A stretch of DNA of 64,000 nucleotides from Acidobacteriota bacterium (lineage in GTDB: Bacteria > Acidobacteriota > Blastocatellia > Pyrinomonadales > Pyrinomonadaceae). The position numbers and the translations under genes were made by a program. The notes beneath the pieces are model-generated. The model saw only the letters and a list, made by a program, of their open reading frames with translations, had not been told where the DNA came from and did no database searches. Below, piece by piece: positions 27,001 to 33,689 of this stretch. Positions within the stretch are counted from its first letter, which is position 1. Each line of letters opens with the position of its first letter. The DNA lies in the NCBI GenBank assembly GCA_003222895.1, contig QHXI01000064.1, positions 1 through 64,000 on the forward strand, read 5' to 3'.

Positions 27001-27600
27001 GCCTGAATGCGCGAGGATGCTTGGCAGCGAAGCAGGAAAGCCAAAACAATCGGGCAGCATGTATTCGTCGCTGGCGATTCCGAACTCTTTGCGAAACCAA
27101 TTGTTGCCGTAAAGAATCTGCCGAATGATCGATTCAGCGTTCGGCGAATTCACGTCGCCTTCTTCCATCGACGAGCCCGCCGGAAACCAACGGCCATTCG
27201 CGACGTAATGCTTCAAGCGTTCGAAGTCCGAAGGGTAATACTCCTTCATTAATCGATATCGATTCGCGCCGGTGAAATTGAAAATGTAGTGCGGGTACTT
27301 TTCGAACAGCGCGAAATTGTTCCGCATCGTCTTGGTAAGATACTCCTGAATGACCTGCGGATATTCCCAACGCCATTCAGTGTCGAGATGCGCATAGCCG
27401 ACGACGTAGAGCGTCGGGTCTTTCGATAAGTCAGGCCGAAGAGCGTTTGCGGCTGCGACCTTTGGTTTCGATTTTTCCGACGTATTGCGCGCCCGCGTTG
27501 CGTCACTGCGTCTTGAATGGCGAGTTTGGCTGGACCCGCTGACCATAAATACGGCGCACAGGAGCAACAGCAACGATGATCGGTTCAATTTGGCGAACAT
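24046..27600 (-). CDS. Secreted family GH38 alpha-mannosidase
   Basis: A large (1184 residues) retaining alpha-mannosidase. A signal peptide (SLLLLLCAVFMVSGSS) directs export. The GH38 catalytic domain begins VVGYAHLDTEWRWEY, whose HxD pair binds zinc. It continues with FNFTGANRYRLMKEYY and YMLPDCFGFPASLPSIL, where the Asp of PDCFG is the expected nucleophile. The middle helical domain is followed by C-terminal beta domains (from about residue 520) and a final NPCBM-like region. Many bacterial GH38 enzymes are cytoplasmic, so export is notable. It is first of a translationally coupled trio with a small secreted protein and a mutarotase. It would remove alpha-linked mannose from side chains. 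Confidence 0.9.
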   Translation of the reverse strand: MFAKLNRSSLLLLLCAVFMVSGSSQTRHSRRSDATRARNTSEKSKPKVAAANALRPDLSKDPTLYVVGYAHLDTEWRWEYPQVIQEYLTKTMRNNFALFEKYPHYIFNFTGANRYRLMKEYYPSDFERLKHYVANGRWFPAGSSMEEGDVNSPNAESIIRQILYGNNWFRKEFGIASDEYMLPDCFGFPASLPSILAHSGIKGFSTQKLSSAWQPAPHVGGRGSLENTPVGIPFNVGLWEGPDGRTVMAALNPMSYGSQVNYDITKSPPPPPGPDPIRTAQLSQVRNRSQEDWPKRIATNGNLTGIFADYHYVGTGDVGGSPNESSVKLMEAIITKSKSSLPPFFPFGVQPRAPTAPVPVGDGPIHVTWSKADQIFKDILNCCSTDRLPRYKGDLELINHSAGSLTSEAYQKRWMRKNELLADAAEKASVAAEWLGARAYPRERLNDAWTLVMGGQFHDLLPGTATPKAFEFAWNDDVLAMNQFAGVLTSAANGVAAGLDTEAKGIAIVVYNPLNVQREDVVEANIQFPNGPPAAVRIVDPKGVEVPAQMSHGKVLFLAKVPSVGFAVYDVQPASSLQSPSELKVTELSLENARYRLAIDSHGDVSHIFDKQLNRELLSAPIRLAISTDNPRRWPAWNMDFEDEQRAPRSFVSGSAKVRVVETGPVRVAIEVERETEGSKFVQRISLSTGDAGNRVEFSNVINWKTKEANLKATFPLSAANNLATYNWDVGTVQRSNEEERQFEVASHQWIDLTDKSGSFGVTILTDCKNASDKLDDKTIRLTLIRTPGTRGGYADQGTQDIGRHEIIFGLAGHANDWRQSQTDWQAYRLNQPLTAFQSPSHAGALGKTFSLLKLNNDRIRVMALKKAELSDETIVRLVEMDGKREANVHISFPSVIIAAREVNGQEQPLSPANVSNGELTTSFDAYQPRTFAIKLAPSRIRIPQINSQPVPLDYEMSVAARMGRPADGAFDWAPNSQGASQGKALPAEMLPRQITFGGIRFDLAPAGKPNAIIAHGQTINLPTGNFNRVYLLAAAANGDQKATFRVGSKATDLTIQEWTGFIGQWGDRIWRTIEEPIPIRPNAPPGTPVRTRPNIYGEMIGLRPGFIKRADVAWFSSQRRAADGSAEPYAYSYLFAYAIDLAPGARTLTLPDSERVRILAVTVANEPWILSLVHPLYDTLERE

Positions 27601-27656
27601 GGTTTTAGCCGCATAACGGCGAAAATGTTTATAGCCGGCCTGGGATACTTCTACTT

Positions 27657-27697
27657 CTTTCCGAATTGAGCGAACGTGCTTCGCTCAATTCGGAAAG
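27657..27697. repeat. Perfect 18-bp hairpin upstream of the GH38 gene
   Basis: CTTTCCGAATTGAGCGAA (27657-27674), a 5-nt loop, and its exact reverse complement (27680-27697). It is 57 bp before the GH38 start. There is no U-run in either direction, so a terminator is unlikely; it could be a mobile repeat or a structure in the GH38 leader. Confidence 0.65.
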
Positions 27698-27834
27698 AGC
27701 CGATGATTAGAGTAGATCCTATCTATAAATATTTCGTGCCTATGGCACTCCTTCACCGGATCTTGGTTCTTGTTGTTTCACTTTCGGCAATGTGATGTCG
27801 CGCAAAGGGCGGCTCTGATGAAGTCGAGTGTTCT

Positions 27835-27975
27835 CTCATTCTCACACGGCTTCAGCCCGGTGTTTCGGCGCGCGCATTTTAAGAGAAACCGTTTCAACCG
27901 CTTCTGAGAAACTGTTGAAAACAGTTCGAATTCAATAAACCCGGTTACACCCGGCTAAAGCCGGGTGAGAATGAG
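27835..27975. mobile_element. MITE-like element of about 141 bp
   Basis: The ends are imperfect 28-bp terminal inverted repeats: CTCATTCTCACACGGCTTCA... on the left matches the reverse complement of ...GCCGGGTGAGAATGAG on the right at 25 of 28 positions. Inside are AACTGTT-GAA-AACAGTT and GAAAC-C-GTTTC. No coding frame. The 391-bp gap between GH3 and GH38 holds this element and the 18-bp hairpin, and nothing else that I can see. Confidence 0.55.
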
Positions 27976-27991
27976 AAATAAGCAAAGCCGT

Positions 27992-30490
27992 CTACTTGAA
28001 ACGCGCGATCTCAAACTGCCCGGTCAATCTAATATCTTCGGAACCTGATCCAATCATGACCTTGAACTTACCCGGTTCGATGACGAAATGAAGTTGCCGA
28101 TTCCACAACGCAAGGTCATCATGCGCCAGCACAAAGGTAACCGTTTTGGTTTCGCCCGGCTTCAAGTGGATGCGTTCAAAGCCACGCAGATTCTTTTCAT
28201 AAGTGGTGACGCTCGTCACAAGTTCGTGGGTATATAGCTGGACGACTTCATCGCCATCGCGTGAACCAGTGTTGGTGACATCGACCGAGACTTTGATATT
28301 CGAAGTTAGATCCACCCGGAAGGTCGGGCGCATGCTTCGTCGGTTGGCACTAGTATTGCTGACCATCGTGGTCTGCGGATTAATTCTCAAATTGCCATAC
28401 GCGAAAGTCGTGTAACTCAGGCCGTGCCCGAAGAAATACAGCGCACCGTTTACGCGCGTCTTTTCCCCTTCCCATTGCGCATTGGGTTTAGTCGGAAAGT
28501 TGTAAGGAATCTGGCCGACAGTTTTCGGAAATGTGACGCTCAGTTTGCCGCCCGGATTGTAATCGCCGAACAAAACGTCAGCGATCGCGGTTCCGCCCTG
28601 AGCACCGGGAAACCAGGCTTCGATAATTCCGGGAACGTACTTGTCGATCCAGTTGATGCTCATCGGCCGGCCATTTAATAAAACGACGACGGTTGGCTTG
28701 CCGGTGACATAAACGGCTTGAACCAGCTCGAGTTGCCGGCCGGGCAAATCGAGACTTGTGCGCGAGGCCGTCTCGCCGACCGTGTTTGGTGAATCGCCGA
28801 GTACAACGACAGCAACGTCTGACTTCTTCACGGCTTCGACTGCTTTCGCAATCTCGTCCTTTTCTTTTTGCGTCAGCGGCTCAGGCAAGACTTCCGTCTG
28901 CGGCCAATGTTCGTCGGTAACGTCACATCCTTTGGCGTAATTCACTCTGACGCTATTGCCCAATTTGTTTTTGATTCCCTGGAGCACGGTAATCCCGTTA
29001 ATCTGGTTTGGCCCATAGCGATAGCGGGTAAGATTGTCGTCGTCCGCGTTTGGGCCAATGACGGCGATCGAATGAATGTCTTTGTTGAGCGGTAATGCGT
29101 TGTGATCGTTCTTGAGCAGGACGATGCTTTCGCGCGCGGCGCGCAGCGCCACCTGTTGATGTTCCGGTGAATTCACAATCTTCTCGGCACGTGCCGCATC
29201 CTCAACATAAGGATGATCGAATAAGCCCAGGATGAATTTCACTCGCAGCACGTCGCGCACGCGATCGTCGAGTGTCTTCAGCGACACCTTTCCTTCTTTG
29301 ACCAATTCGCGCAGGGGCAGAACGAAATCTTCAGGCGGCGTGAAATTTGTTTTGACGTTGAGACCGGCTTCGATCGATTGGCGCACCGCGTCCTTCATGT
29401 CTGTCGCGACGCCGTGCTTGTTGTAGAGATACTCGACGGCTGCGCTGTCGGAAACCACATAGCCGCGAAAACCAAATTCGTTTCGTAGTCTATCAGTCAG
29501 CCAATAATGACTTCCGGTAACGGGCACGCTGTCGTAGTCGTTGTAAGAACTCATGACGCCGAGAATGTTTGCTTCCTTGATCGCGGCTTTGAATGGTGGC
29601 AGGAAAATGCTCTCCACTTCGTGCAGAGTCGCTTGCGGATCGGTACGGGCCTGTCCTTCACGAGCACCCTTGGCGATGCTGTAAATGGCGAAGTGCTTGG
29701 CCGTAGACACAATTTGATAATTCTTCTGCATCGCCTTGGCCATCTCGACCCCAAGTCGCGATACGAGATAAGGATCTTCGCCGTAGGTGTCTTCAATTCG
29801 TCCCCAACGTTGGTCGCGCGAGACGTCCAGCGTCGGCGCATACACGTTTGTGTAACCCAGCGCGCGCGCCTCGTCAGCGGTGATGCTGCCGATCTCGCTG
29901 ATCAACTCCTTGTCCCACGTGTGGCCCTGGCCTAACTCGGAAGGGAAACTGGTTGAGGTTGAGTAGGCGAGGCCCCGCAGACCTTCGTTGGTGAAGTCAA
30001 CCGGAATGCCGAGCCGCGTATCTTCAATGAAGAAACGCTGCACCTCGTTCATGGCCCAGACGTGCTTCGCGATATCGGTGGCGTAGATGCTTTTGCCATG
30101 TGGGCCAATACCGTTGAGATGCTCGTGAATGTTTGCGATGCCGTCCTTCCACAACTTGGTCTTCCATTCTGGCGTCGGCAGTTCATCTTCCAACGGCGCG
30201 GGCTGACCGGTGCGACCACGGCCGACGCCGTAAAGCGTTGCGGTCTGACAGGTCTTCTCGTCGAGATTCATCTGTCGCAAAAGATCTTCGACGCGGGCGT
30301 TAATTGGCGCCCGCGGATTCTCATAAATATCCATGCGACCGTTCTTATTCAGGTCAATCCAACCCTGGTGGTAAATTGGGTTCTGACCTTGCGCTGGTTG
30401 AGCGGAAAGGGCGGCGATGGTTGGCGCGGAGAATGAGGAAACAATCAACGCGCTTAACAAGGCCAGGCAGGTAGCTTTATGTTTTTTCAT
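27992..30490 (-). CDS. Secreted family GH3 beta-glucosidase / beta-xylosidase
   Basis: An 832-residue exported glycosidase. The signal peptide follows MKKHKATCLALLSALIVSSF. The (beta/alpha)8 domain has GWIDLNKNGRMDIYENP, VDFTNEGLRGLAYSTSTSFP, VSTAKHFAIYS (KHF motif) and GYVVSDSAAVEY, whose Asp is the expected nucleophile. The alpha/beta sandwich carries AVIGPNADDDNL and VVVLGDSPNTVGE. A fibronectin III-like domain closes the chain. ATG at 30490 is chosen over an upstream TTG because it starts the signal peptide. It is divergent from the operator-bearing promoter at 30514. It probably releases beta-linked glucose or xylose from oligosaccharides. Confidence 0.92.
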   Translation of the reverse strand: MKKHKATCLALLSALIVSSFSAPTIAALSAQPAQGQNPIYHQGWIDLNKNGRMDIYENPRAPINARVEDLLRQMNLDEKTCQTATLYGVGRGRTGQPAPLEDELPTPEWKTKLWKDGIANIHEHLNGIGPHGKSIYATDIAKHVWAMNEVQRFFIEDTRLGIPVDFTNEGLRGLAYSTSTSFPSELGQGHTWDKELISEIGSITADEARALGYTNVYAPTLDVSRDQRWGRIEDTYGEDPYLVSRLGVEMAKAMQKNYQIVSTAKHFAIYSIAKGAREGQARTDPQATLHEVESIFLPPFKAAIKEANILGVMSSYNDYDSVPVTGSHYWLTDRLRNEFGFRGYVVSDSAAVEYLYNKHGVATDMKDAVRQSIEAGLNVKTNFTPPEDFVLPLRELVKEGKVSLKTLDDRVRDVLRVKFILGLFDHPYVEDAARAEKIVNSPEHQQVALRAARESIVLLKNDHNALPLNKDIHSIAVIGPNADDDNLTRYRYGPNQINGITVLQGIKNKLGNSVRVNYAKGCDVTDEHWPQTEVLPEPLTQKEKDEIAKAVEAVKKSDVAVVVLGDSPNTVGETASRTSLDLPGRQLELVQAVYVTGKPTVVVLLNGRPMSINWIDKYVPGIIEAWFPGAQGGTAIADVLFGDYNPGGKLSVTFPKTVGQIPYNFPTKPNAQWEGEKTRVNGALYFFGHGLSYTTFAYGNLRINPQTTMVSNTSANRRSMRPTFRVDLTSNIKVSVDVTNTGSRDGDEVVQLYTHELVTSVTTYEKNLRGFERIHLKPGETKTVTFVLAHDDLALWNRQLHFVIEPGKFKVMIGSGSEDIRLTGQFEIARFK

Positions 30491-30513
30491 CAATCGGCTC
30501 GTTCGAATAACTA

Positions 30514-30542
30514 TTGACAGCATCTGGAGCAATCAATAGAAT
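30514..30542 (+). promoter_or_regulatory. Strong sigma70-like promoter for the alginate-lyase-like gene
   Basis: TTGACA (30514-30519), 17-bp spacer, TAGAAT (30537-30542), reading rightward. The predicted start point near 30549 is immediately followed by a perfect palindrome. The first gene behind it is a truncated GH105 remnant, then an alginate-lyase-like gene. Confidence 0.65.
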
Positions 30543-30550
30543 CACGTTGC

Positions 30551-30566
30551 TCGTTACCGGTAACGA
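30551..30566. promoter_or_regulatory. LacI-family operator palindrome
   Basis: TCGTTACCGGTAACGA is a perfect 16-bp even-centred palindrome. The core GTTACCGGTAAC is very close to the known GntR/IdnR-type operators of the LacI family. It lies just after the rightward start point and about 60 bp before the divergent GH3 start, a good position for repressing both. The LacI-family protein at 38890 is the obvious candidate ligand (inference). Confidence 0.65.
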
Positions 30567-30599
30567 TTGTAAGCGCGCCACACTTTACAACGTAGCGTG

Positions 30600-31020
30600 T
30601 CGATTGGGCAAGAAGTTTCCTCTCGGTGCTTCACGCCGAATCGACCTGAAGACTGGGCTTTGGTTCCAGGTCGTTGATAAAGGCGATGTGGAAGGCAATT
30701 GGTTGGAAAGATCAAGCTCAAGCATGTACAGCTACATGATGTGGATGGGCGTGAAGCGAGGCTATCTGCGGAAGCATTACGAAGCGATCGCCGAAAAAGG
30801 TTATCGGGACGTGCTTTCAAAACTTTCCAAAGACGCGGACGGTATGACGAATCTGATCGACATCTGCGAAGGCACGAACGTCAGCGATCTCGTTTACTAC
30901 TTTGCGCGCAAACGAAACGTCAATGACTTTCACGGGCTCGGCGCTTTTCTAATCATGAATGAAGAATTGAGAGTCCCGAGTTTGCATTACAAGCCCACGC
31001 CAGGTTGGAGCGCGAACTGA
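30600..31020 (+). pseudogene. C-terminal remnant of a GH105 unsaturated rhamnogalacturonyl hydrolase
   Basis: The frame from about 30600 to the TGA at 31018-31020 encodes about 140 residues matching the C-terminal third of YteR-like GH105 proteins: LKTGLWFQVVDKGDVEGNWL, ERSSSSMYSYMMWMGVKRGY, AEKGYRDVL, ICEGTNVSD, GLGAFLIM. The catalytic N-terminal part of the toroid is missing and no proper start codon is found. Promoter and operator upstream look intact, so the deletion removed roughly two thirds of the gene between them. The stop overlaps the next ATG (TGATG). Confidence 0.7.
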
Positions 31021-32213
31021 TGTTCGAGATTACTCCCCTGTCGCGGCGGAGTGCGATGGTGGTGCTCGCGTCGGGGCTGTTATTGCTGAGTTGTTCGACC
31101 GCTTCGGCACAACAGCAGACGATTAATGTAGCCGCTTTCGATTGCATCCGCGTTCTCAAAGCCGCCAATCAATATCTCTCCGAAAAACCTTTTACAGTAA
31201 CAGCTTCACCAAGTTCGCGTAGCGCCGGTGGTCTGCACGACTTTTTCTCGGAGGGAGACTATTGGTGGCCCGATCCTGCGAATCCGAAGGGGCCTTACAT
31301 TCAACGCGATGGCATGACGAACCCGGATAATTTCGTCGAGCATCGCCGCGCACTAATGCGTCTGAGCGTGCAAGTGCCGACGCTGGTCGCAGCATGGAGG
31401 TTAACGAAGGATAAACGTTACGCGTCGAAGGCGGCCGAACACCTGCGAGCATGGTTCGTTGATGAGCGCACGCGCATGAATCCGAACCTGCAATACGCAC
31501 AGGCAATTCATGGAGTCACGACGGGCCGCGGCATCGGGATCATCGACACAATTCATCTAGTTGAAGTTACACGCGCCATCGAAGTGCTTAAAGACTCTTC
31601 GGCGTTATCGACAACTGAGCTTGGTTCGATCACGCAATGGTTCAAAAATTATTTGGTTTGGATGAGTACCAGCAAGAACGGAACCGATGAACGCGACGCG
31701 AAGAACAATCATGGAACTTGTTGGCTGCTGCAGGTCGCGGCATTCGCGCATTTGGTTGGTGATCAAAAGCAGCTCGATTACTGTCGCGAACGTTTCAAGA
31801 CCGTGACCGTTCCTAATCAGATCGCCGAGAACGGTAGCTTTCCCGAAGAATTGAGGCGAACAAAGCCCTATGGCTATTCGCTTTTTAATCTTGAGGCGAT
31901 GGCGACAGTTTGCCAGATTCTAAGTACCCCGAAAGACAATTTGTTTACCTATGAAACCGCGAACGGTCGCAGCTTTCGACGTGCGATGGAATACATGGCG
32001 CCGTTCATTGGCAATAAGAAATCGTGGCCGCTCAAACCTGACGTGATGTACGACAAAGAATGGCCGATGCGACAAGCGAGTCTCCTGTTTGCCGGAATCG
32101 CGTTCGACCGCAGAGACTACATTGAACTGTGGAAGACCCTGCCGGCAGACTCAAACGTTGAGGAAGTCATTCGCAATTTTTTCATTCGTCAGCCGGTGTT
32201 GTGGGTGAATTGA
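31020..32213 (+). CDS. Secreted alginate-lyase-family protein
   Basis: A 397-residue exported protein with an alpha/alpha-toroid of the alginate-lyase type (Pfam Alginate_lyase, PL5/PL38-like). The signal peptide (VVLASGLLLLSCSTASA) could be cut by signal peptidase I after ASA, or lipidated at the Cys of LLSC. Conserved elements: DYWWPDPANPKGPYIQRDG, AAWRLTKDKRYASKAAEHL, and NNHGTCW, the Asn-Asn-His motif of the active site. ATG 31020 is used rather than an in-frame TTG 15 bp upstream that would lie in the preceding remnant. It follows the GH105 remnant by a TGATG overlap. It likely cleaves a uronate polymer by beta-elimination, generating unsaturated ends for GH88. Confidence 0.82.
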   Translation: MFEITPLSRRSAMVVLASGLLLLSCSTASAQQQTINVAAFDCIRVLKAANQYLSEKPFTVTASPSSRSAGGLHDFFSEGDYWWPDPANPKGPYIQRDGMTNPDNFVEHRRALMRLSVQVPTLVAAWRLTKDKRYASKAAEHLRAWFVDERTRMNPNLQYAQAIHGVTTGRGIGIIDTIHLVEVTRAIEVLKDSSALSTTELGSITQWFKNYLVWMSTSKNGTDERDAKNNHGTCWLLQVAAFAHLVGDQKQLDYCRERFKTVTVPNQIAENGSFPEELRRTKPYGYSLFNLEAMATVCQILSTPKDNLFTYETANGRSFRRAMEYMAPFIGNKKSWPLKPDVMYDKEWPMRQASLLFAGIAFDRRDYIELWKTLPADSNVEEVIRNFFIRQPVLWVN

Positions 32214-32228
32214 TCCGCGAGAGCCCGC

Positions 32229-32282
32229 ATGAAACTAACTTTCATTGATTGGACCGTCATGGTCGTCTACTTCGTTCTCTAG
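32229..32282 (+). pseudogene. N-terminal stub of a sodium:solute symporter
   Basis: ATG at 32229 opens MKLTFIDWTVMVVYFVL and then a TAG. This is the hallmark first helix of SSS-family transporters. The rest of the gene is absent, and a half copy of the ATTGCCGATT repeat begins 2 bp after the stop. Only 17 residues survive, so the call rests on a short but distinctive motif. Confidence 0.5.
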
Positions 32283-32283
32283 A

Positions 32284-32322
32284 TATTGCCAATTTTGGAT
32301 TGCCGATTGCCGATTGATCGTT
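32284..32322. repeat. ATTGCCGATT-family repeat, half copy
   Basis: ATTGCCAATTTTGGATTGCC followed by GATTGCCGATTGATC, similar to the arms at 7541 and 10811 but without a second arm. It directly follows the symporter stub. The remainder of this gap (32323-32574) holds no gene I can support. Confidence 0.55.
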
Positions 32323-32574
32323 ATACTCCCGTCGATTAGTTCGCACGTGGTCGCGCGATGAGCCTGCGCTCACGCGATGCTGTTCATAGGATGATGAATC
32401 GCGATCCTGACGCCGGTCGCACTTTCGAGCTGAGTTCGTTTCTCGTGCGCGTGCTGGGCGTCGACGATGTCAGGGCTAGCTTTCATGGCAGAGTTACCTG
32501 GTTTAGACTCCGGACTTGTCCGGCGGCCGCACGAGTGCTTCTTCCAAACGTCAATCCCTGGCTTAGAGGTCATT

Positions 32575-33570
32575 ATGCGCAAAATATTTTTTCTATTGAT
32601 TGCCTTAGCGCTGGTCGCGGCGGTCAGCTGCAATCGCTCGGGCACGAAGAATTCAAAGAAGCTCACCATCGCCGTGATTCCCAAAGGAACATCGCACGAA
32701 TTTTGGAAGAGCATTCATGCGGGCGCGATCAAAGCAGCCCGCGAGCTTTCTTCACCCGGCGCTGAAGTCGAAGTGATTTGGAAAGGCCCGCTGCGCGAGG
32801 ACGATCGCGAACAACAGATTCAGGTCGTGGAAGGGTTTGCTTCACAGGGAGTAAGCGGAATGGTCCTGGCGCCGCTCGACAATCGCGCCTTGGTGCGACC
32901 GGTCGAAGAGGCAAAGAACGCCGGCGTGCCGACTGTGATCATTGACTCGGCGCTCGCATCCCAATCGATCGTGAGTTTCGTCGCAACCGACAATCGCAAA
33001 GGTGGAATGCTGGGAGCAGATCGTTTGGGAGAATTGCTGGGCGGAAAGGGCAAAGTAATTCTGCTTCGCTATGCGGAAGGATCGGCGAGTACGGAAGAAC
33101 GCGAGGCGGGCTTTCTTCAGGAGATGAAGCAGAAGTTTCCGAACGTGGAATTAATCTCGACCGATCAGTATGCGGGCGCGACGCGCGATACTGCCAAGCG
33201 GGCGTCAGAGAACCTGCTCAACCGGTTTGGCGATGACGTGCAGGGGATTTTTTGTCCGAATGAATCGACCACGGCGGGAATGCTCTCGGCGTTACAGGAC
33301 ATCGGCAAAGCGGGCAAGGTGTTGTTCGTCGGATTCGACACGAGTCAGATGTTCGTCGACGCGATGCGCGCCAAGCAGCTCCACGGGATTGTGGTGCAGA
33401 ATCCTTTTAATATGGGCTACCTCGGAGTCCGAACGTTGGTCGAGAGTCTGAAAGGCAAGCCTGTCGAAAAACGCATCGATACCGGCGTGACTGTGATTAC
33501 CCCGGACAATCTGGATGCTAAGGAGATGCAGGCGCTGCTGCATCCGCCGTTGGATGAGTATTTGAAATAG
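32575..33570 (+). CDS. Sugar ABC transporter substrate-binding lipoprotein (RbsB-like)
   Basis: A 331-residue periplasmic-binding protein of the ribose/galactose type (Peripla_BP_4). A lipoprotein signal (FFLLIALALVAAVSC, lipobox AVSC) anchors it in a membrane. Two lobes are visible: TIAVIPKGTSHEFWKSIHAG at the start, then SGMVLAPLDNRALV, VPTVIIDSAL, FVATDNRKGG, and VLFVGFDTS near the hinge. The ATG at 32575 has AGAGG upstream and puts the lipobox at the right distance, so the longer frame from 32467 is rejected. First gene of an importer whose permease and ATPase follow at 33690 and 37112. Confidence 0.9.
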   Translation: MRKIFFLLIALALVAAVSCNRSGTKNSKKLTIAVIPKGTSHEFWKSIHAGAIKAARELSSPGAEVEVIWKGPLREDDREQQIQVVEGFASQGVSGMVLAPLDNRALVRPVEEAKNAGVPTVIIDSALASQSIVSFVATDNRKGGMLGADRLGELLGGKGKVILLRYAEGSASTEEREAGFLQEMKQKFPNVELISTDQYAGATRDTAKRASENLLNRFGDDVQGIFCPNESTTAGMLSALQDIGKAGKVLFVGFDTSQMFVDAMRAKQLHGIVVQNPFNMGYLGVRTLVESLKGKPVEKRIDTGVTVITPDNLDAKEMQALLHPPLDEYLK

Positions 33571-33683
33571 AGTTTCAGGTTTCAAGTTTCAAGTTACTTC
33601 TTCCTCGGAATTGCTGTAGCAACCTGGCGCCAATTGTTTCGCCGGACTTGAACCTGAAACCTGAAACTTGAAACTTGAAACTT
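33571..33683. repeat. TTTCAAG inverted repeat between binding protein and permease
   Basis: Left: TTTCAGGTTTCAAGTTTCAA (from 33572); right: TTGAACCTGAAACCTGAAAC plus TTGAAACTTGAAACTT (to about 33683). The arms are reverse complements made of a 7-bp word repeated several times. It starts directly after the stop of the binding protein and ends a few bases before the permease ATG. Confidence 0.6.
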
Positions 33684-33689
33684 CGATTA

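Noticed and set aside
27885-27895. GAAACCGTTTC as a possible LacI/catabolite operator
   Set aside because: It is odd-centred and lies inside the MITE-like element far from any promoter I could see, so it is better explained as part of the repeat.
32358-32765. Plus-strand 135-residue frame upstream of the sugar-binding protein
   Set aside because: It overlaps the start and first 190 bp of the binding-protein gene in another frame, has no ribosome binding site and no recognisable family.
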